Assembly: GCF_029625335.1 (NCBI RefSeq)
Contig: NZ_CP121111.1
Span: 1,488,001-1,552,000, forward strand
DNA: 64,000 nucleotides
Reading direction: 5' to 3'
DNA from: Flavobacterium nitratireducens
GTDB taxonomy: Bacteria > Bacteroidota > Bacteroidia > Flavobacteriales > Flavobacteriaceae
The notes below the pieces were generated by a model. That model did no database searches and was not told where the DNA came from. It worked only from the letters and a program-made list of their open reading frames with translations. Below are positions 60,190-64,000 of the stretch, one piece after another. Both the position numbers and the translations under genes were made by a program. The first letter of the stretch is position 1. Each line of letters begins with the position of its first letter.

Positions 60190-60516
60190 TTATTTCAATT
60201 TTTCGTTGTTTTTGTGACGATCTTTATCTCTAACCGACTTTAAATCCATTTTTTTATCAAAAGCCGCCTGCAAATCGATTCCTGTTTGATTAGCCAAGCA
60301 CAAAACCACAAAAACCACATCAGCTAGTTCCTCACCTAAATCTTTACTCTTATCACTTTCTTTTTCTGATTGCTCCCCATAACGACGGGCAATAATTCGA
60401 GCAACCTCTCCAACTTCTTCTGTTAGTTGTGCCATATTGGTTAATTCGTTAAAATAACGAACTCCGTGTTCTTTTATCCAAGTATCAACCTCTAACTGAG
60501 CATTTTTAAGATTCAT
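60190..60516 (-). CDS. MazG-like nucleotide pyrophosphohydrolase
   Basis: A 108-aa all-alpha NTP pyrophosphatase, probably house-cleaning. The metal-binding acidic residues are in LTEEVGEVARIIARRYGE (EExxE type) and GEELADVVFVVLCLANQTG (ExxD). The single-domain length fits the small MazG/YpjD group. It starts one base after the stop of the truncated upstream gene, and aroA follows 113 bases later. Confidence 0.88.
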   Translation of the reverse strand: MNLKNAQLEVDTWIKEHGVRYFNELTNMAQLTEEVGEVARIIARRYGEQSEKESDKSKDLGEELADVVFVVLCLANQTGIDLQAAFDKKMDLKSVRDKDRHKNNEKLK

Positions 60517-60517
60517 A

Positions 60518-61057
60518 TTATATTTTTTTAAGCACTATTTTTTCTTGCTGTTGTTCTACTATTTTTTGACAAAAATTCTTCAATCCATCATAAAGATCAG
60601 CAGTCGCAATTGTAATATTGATATCATTTGAAACCACAATTTGGATACGTCCATCATTAACAGCTGAATTTAATGAAAAAACTAATGATTTGTCCTCGGT
60701 TGCCATTTTTAATGATTTTGGCATCGATTCTATCTCATAACCTTCTGGAATCTCAAAAAACAAACTATATCTTTCTTGCCTAGGATACCCAAAATAAATA
60801 GGCATCTTTCTTTTTTCCTGTAAAAAAGGATTTTTAGTCACCGCAAAAAACAATAACGGGTCAATAAACATTTTGCCATTTATTATTTCACAATGATTCT
60901 CGCTGGTAAAATTAAACTTTTCTATAACTGGTTTAGACAAATCGGCTTTTTTATTTTCAACAACATAATCACTTATCTCAATACCTTCAAGTTCATTTTC
61001 TTTTTTCTCTAAATAATTTTCAAGATTAGCATCTGCTGGATATGCAAACAAAAACGG
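60518..61057 (-). pseudogene. 3' remnant of a DUF3857/transglutaminase-type protein cut by the IS
   Basis: About 180 residues remain (AYPADANLENYLEKKENELE to EQQQEKIVLKKI). They look like the C-terminal region of large Bacteroidota DUF3857 proteins that follow a transglutaminase domain: beta-rich, with FFEIPEGYEIESMPKSLKMA. There is no proper start; the only initiator (GTG at 61060) is inside the IS end. The missing N-terminal part is not found beyond the IS at 62277-62310, so DNA was lost as well. It once preceded the MazG gene with a one-base gap. Confidence 0.72.
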
Positions 61058-61066
61058 CACATTAAG

Positions 61067-61945
61067 TTAAGCTACATTTTTGTAATTAATTTGATTGTTA
61101 AATTCTTCAATAGTTGCATAATTCAAAGTGGAATGTCTCCTTTTTCTGTTGTACCAAATTTCAATATATTCAAAGATTTCCAGTTTCATCTGTTCTTTAG
61201 AAATCAGTTTGTTCCCATAAATTAATTCCGTTTTCAAAGATTTGAAGAAGCTTTCCGCCACAGCATTATCCCAGCAATTTCCTTTACGACTCATACTGCG
61301 GGTTATTTTTTTATAGGAATCAAGAACATTTACAAACTTTTTACTGGCATATTGAACACCTCTGTCAGAATGAAAAATCAAACCTTGATCAATATCTCGG
61401 TTTTTAACCGCCATTTTCCAAGCTCCAAGCGTAGTTTCTTCTGTACTCATTCCGTCACTCAAACTCCAACCGATAATTTTTCTGTCGTATAAATCCATAA
61501 TAGTGGTCAGGTATACAAAACCCTCTTTAGTTTGGATATATGTAATATCCGAAACCCAAACTTTTGAAGGCATTTTTACAATAAACTCTCTGTTTAATAC
61601 ATTTTCGACAACTAAATAATTATGATTTGAGTTGGTTGTAACTTTGAACTTCTTGCTTAATTTGCTTCGTAAGCCAAGTTCTTTCATATATTTTGCAACT
61701 GTAATTCGTGAAACTTTATAACCTAAATACTGCAGTTCCAATGTTATTCTAGGACTTCCATATCTTTGTTTGGCTCCAAAATAAATCAATGTTATCTGTT
61801 CTTTTATGGCAATTTTTAGTTGTTGTCTTGCTGTGACTGCTTGTTTTTTCCATCGGTAATAACTTCCGCTGCTCACTTTTAGAACTTTGCACATTTTTTC
61901 GATCGGGAATAGTTGTTCATTGCTTTTTATGAAACTATAAATCAT
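61067..61945 (-). CDS. IS3-family transposase OrfB (DDE integrase core)
   Basis: A 292-aa product. The HTH_21-type N-terminus (IEKMCKVLKVSSGSYYRW, QRYGSPRITLELQYLGYKVS) is followed by the rve integrase core with catalytic Asp in WVSDITYI, Asp in FHSDRGVQYAS and Glu in NAVAESFFKSLK. Its ATG overlaps the OrfA stop (ATGA). It is probably made as an OrfAB fusion by -1 frameshifting at the A7 run (61975-61981). From that run the OrfB frame is open, reading SNRHFFQERSMIYSF. Confidence 0.93.
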   Translation of the reverse strand: MIYSFIKSNEQLFPIEKMCKVLKVSSGSYYRWKKQAVTARQQLKIAIKEQITLIYFGAKQRYGSPRITLELQYLGYKVSRITVAKYMKELGLRSKLSKKFKVTTNSNHNYLVVENVLNREFIVKMPSKVWVSDITYIQTKEGFVYLTTIMDLYDRKIIGWSLSDGMSTEETTLGAWKMAVKNRDIDQGLIFHSDRGVQYASKKFVNVLDSYKKITRSMSRKGNCWDNAVAESFFKSLKTELIYGNKLISKEQMKLEIFEYIEIWYNRKRRHSTLNYATIEEFNNQINYKNVA

Positions 61946-62241
61946 CGACCGCTCTTGGAAAAAATGCCGATTGCTTTTTTTAATATATCACGTTCTAACT
62001 CGGCATCTTTGAGTCTTTTCTCTAGTTCGTGAATTTTTTCTTGCTCGGGAGTGAGTTTTAAATTTCCTTTCCCAGGAAAACTTCCTTCTCCAAATTCCTC
62101 GAACTCTTTACGCCATTTATACAACTGTGGTGCTGTGATTCCCAACTCTCTGGCGAGTTCTGATACATTTGTTCTCTCATAACTCAATTGAACGGCTTTT
62201 TCTTTAAAAGCTTTGTCATAAATTTTGCGGACTTGTTTCAT
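61942..62241 (-). CDS. IS3-family transposase OrfA (helix-turn-helix)
   Basis: A 99-aa HTH_Tnp_1 protein: DKAFKEKAVQLSYERTNVSE, LARELGITAPQLYKWRKEFE, then a leucine zipper-like C-terminus (EQEKIHELEKRLKDAELERD). It recognises the IS ends. The sequence ILKKAIGIF covers the TTA AAA AAA G slippery site where ribosomes can shift to OrfB. Confidence 0.92.
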   Translation of the reverse strand: MKQVRKIYDKAFKEKAVQLSYERTNVSELARELGITAPQLYKWRKEFEEFGEGSFPGKGNLKLTPEQEKIHELEKRLKDAELERDILKKAIGIFSKSGR

Positions 62242-62309
62242 AGGTTAAAATTAAGATTATTTCTTAACTTTATGTGATGGCTAAGTTAGCACGTCCATAG
62301 CTATAATTT

Positions 62310-63365
62310 CTACTTATTGAAAGGCAAAGTAAAAGTAAATTTAGTTCCAATTTGCAATTTACTTTTAACTTTAATTTCTCCATTAAGTAAATCGACAACT
62401 TTTTTACAAATAGCTAAAACTAAAATAGAACTTCCATTATCATTTAATAAATCCCCATCTTGTTGTGCAAAACCTTGCAAAATAACTTTCAATTTATCAT
62501 CAGAAATTCCAACTCCCGAATCTATAACAATAAATCGTAACACATATTCTTCATCACTTTCAAATTCTAGTTGAATTTTCAATCTGATTTTTCCTCCTAC
62601 TGGGGTATATTTAACTGCATTACTTATACTATTCCACAATACTTGAGAAACTCTAATACAATCACCGTTTAAAATATTAGGTAATTCGCTATCTATAGTT
62701 ACTTTAAAATCAATTTCTTTTTGAATACATTTCTCCGAAAATGAAATATTTAAAAAGTTAATCAATTGATCTAAACCAAATGGTTTGTTTGCAGCGATAA
62801 AATGGCTCGATTTTACTTTAGCTAAATCTAACAAATCATTTATAGTTATGAGTAAAACATCAGTCACTAACTTACTATATTCTAATTGATTAACACTGTT
62901 ATGATCTAATGTGTTTTTTGATATAGAATTTGTAACCTTGGATATCGTTAGAAGTGATTCTCGTATTTCACGCCCAATATAGGTTAAAAAATGATCTCTA
63001 TTAAGAATTAACTGTTCTGAGCGGTCTTTTTCTACAACTAATTTCTCTTGTAAATTTTCTAATAATTTCTGAGAAACCATCGCTGCTTTTAACTCCTCTA
63101 TATAGGTATTAAATCCCATACAGAATACATCTAATTCGTCATGAGCATAAGAAATAGGTAAATAATTAAAAAAATCACCAGCAAAACAATTGGAAATCTG
63201 TTCTACAATAACTGCCGTTCGCTGTTTTTTAGATTCGATTTTTTTAGACAAAAACAACAATTCTTCGTAAACATCATCTAAACTATCCCCATAAGTAATT
63301 TGCTCCTGAAACTCATCTTGGTTTATGGAGCGCACTAGGGCTAATATGTTTTCTAGTTTAGACAT
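62310..63365 (-). CDS. Histidine-kinase-like protein lacking the phospho-acceptor histidine
   Basis: A 351-aa cytoplasmic protein. The N-terminal helical region (1-95) is followed by a coiled coil (LLENLQEKLVVEKDRSEQLI). A HisKA-like segment, FLTYIGREIRESLLTISK, has Arg where SHEIR normally supplies the phosphorylated His. The HATPase region keeps the N-box (NSISNAVKYTPVGG) and DSGVGISDDK, but the G2 box reads GSSILVLAICKK instead of GTGLGLAICKK. It may be a decayed kinase or a degenerate regulator. It lies between the IS and a truncated aminotransferase. Confidence 0.78.
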   Translation of the reverse strand: MSKLENILALVRSINQDEFQEQITYGDSLDDVYEELLFLSKKIESKKQRTAVIVEQISNCFAGDFFNYLPISYAHDELDVFCMGFNTYIEELKAAMVSQKLLENLQEKLVVEKDRSEQLILNRDHFLTYIGREIRESLLTISKVTNSISKNTLDHNSVNQLEYSKLVTDVLLITINDLLDLAKVKSSHFIAANKPFGLDQLINFLNISFSEKCIQKEIDFKVTIDSELPNILNGDCIRVSQVLWNSISNAVKYTPVGGKIRLKIQLEFESDEEYVLRFIVIDSGVGISDDKLKVILQGFAQQDGDLLNDNGSSILVLAICKKVVDLLNGEIKVKSKLQIGTKFTFTLPFNK

Positions 63366-63556
63366 GAATACAACAGATTGAATATCTTGGTATTATTTAT
63401 TTCTAAAAACATCTAACGATTTATAAATATAAGAAATATCTTTAAAACAACAATACCAAAATTGAAAATTTAAAAAAATTAATAAAAGCTAAGTAAAGGT
63501 TACAAATAACTAATCTATCTTTAATTAACTAAATCATTTCTTTTCTTTCAATTCGT

Positions 63557-64000
63557 TCAACCAACACATCCAAACCCTTTAGCCAAAGTGGATATGATTA
63601 CGATTCGCTCGCTAACTCCTAATCGATCATAAATATAACCAGCACCGTTTTTACCACTCCAACTCATTCCATGAGCATCATCAAAATACAAATAGAATTT
63701 AGGATACTTGCATAATAAGCTTTTTAAAACATCGGTATCTGGTAAATCGCCATGCATCGAATAGACACCATCTGCCATATACCAAATACGATTGAATTTA
63801 TTGTAATTTTCTCGTATCATCTCCTCTAACATTCGATAATCAGAGTGCCTAACCATTTTCACTTCAGTGCCTTGTAATTTAGTGTTTTTACATGGAAATT
63901 GAACACTAAAATGCACCTGTTGATCCAGTATTACCAAATCATTTGATTTAATTATTGTTGCGATAACTGAGATATGAGCATTGGAAGTCGAAGTATAGCA
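63557..64000 (-). pseudogene. Alpha-oxoamine-synthase-like aminotransferase, truncated at its C-terminus
   Basis: The frame enters from beyond 64000 and runs to a TGA at 63557. YMADGVYSMHGDLPD, LYFDDAHGMSWSGKNGAGY (PLP Asp and His), and STLAKGFGCVG (PLP lysine) match the 8-amino-7-oxononanoate synthase/glycine C-acetyltransferase/CqsA family of fold-type I PLP enzymes. The protein ends right after the lysine, so the C-terminal domain of about 150 residues is missing. No other frame continues it. The reaction cannot be fixed. Confidence 0.72.

Larger units (their letters stand above)
61058..62276 (-). mobile_element. IS3-family (IS150-like) insertion sequence
   Basis: Two overlapping transposase frames lie between imperfect terminal inverted repeats, CACATTAAGTTAAG at 61058-61071 and its near-complement (13 of 14) at 62263-62276, for about 1219 bp. 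No matching short target duplication is seen at the two outer edges, which fits an adjacent deletion. The transposase looks intact. Confidence 0.82.

Overview
The window is AT-rich chromosomal DNA from a member of the Bacteroidota, most probably a Flavobacterium or close relative. The evidence is the TAnnTTTG type -7 promoter boxes, A-rich regions instead of Shine-Dalgarno sequences, a short primary sigma factor (287 aa), an exosortase F pair, and a dcw cluster whose FtsI carries a C-terminal PASTA domain. Most of the window is ordinary core genome, with a few small selfish or decaying insertions.

Layout. 1-2900: topA (cut by the window edge) and a DeoR-family GlpR-like repressor. 2990-4920: an attC-like palindrome, two small unknown ORFs and fbp. 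5240-10140: the glycerol operon glpD-glpK-glpF plus an outer-membrane protein, with 10-bp-phased repeats upstream that fit a GlpR operator. 10360-17910: miaB, a GxxExxY gene boxed by perfect 30-bp inverted repeats, a sigma-54 activator, lptE, a TPR protein, secG and groES-groEL. 17935-24934 (minus): DedA, a metal operon (HYC_CC_PP protein, TonB receptor, HMA protein), a beta-CASP metallohydrolase next to an ATP-cone/PDDEXK protein, and XrtF with its partner. 24966-33562: fRMsr, rpsO, pnp, a TPR histidine kinase/LytTR pair, rpoD and rpe. 33561-34860: an MtfA-like pseudogene, tRNA-Arg, a GIY-YIG nuclease ORF, and a partial second copy of the same tRNA. 34945-51425 (minus): yqeY and the division/wall cluster mraZ-rsmH-ftsL-ftsI-murE-mraY-murD-ftsW-murG-murC-ftsQ-ftsA-ftsZ, with three MraZ boxes at its head. 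51700-60516: hydrolase, engB, kynU, cupin protein and aldo/keto reductase with a divergent AraC regulator, a structured intergenic element, queA, aroA and a MazG-like protein. 60518-64000 is damaged: a truncated transglutaminase-associated gene, an IS3-family element, a histidine kinase lacking its phospho-acceptor His, and a truncated alpha-oxoamine-synthase-like gene.

How the genes work together. glpF/glpK/glpD import and oxidise glycerol to DHAP, and fbp lets that carbon run to hexose. The dcw cluster makes lipid II and assembles the divisome. The HYC_CC_PP/TonB receptor/HMA set looks like a metal (probably copper) uptake or handling unit.

Most notable. (1) A unit of about 291 bp that repeats the 5' half of tRNA-Arg and carries a GIY-YIG ORF; its junction falls inside the anticodon loop and one intact tRNA remains. 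(2) The GxxExxY gene between perfect inverted repeats, with a degenerate copy of the repeat 42 kb away. (3) Five genes, including ftsQ and rsmH, are each broken by one base in an A/T homopolymer. That pattern points to sequencing indels, or less likely to slippage-tolerated frameshifts.
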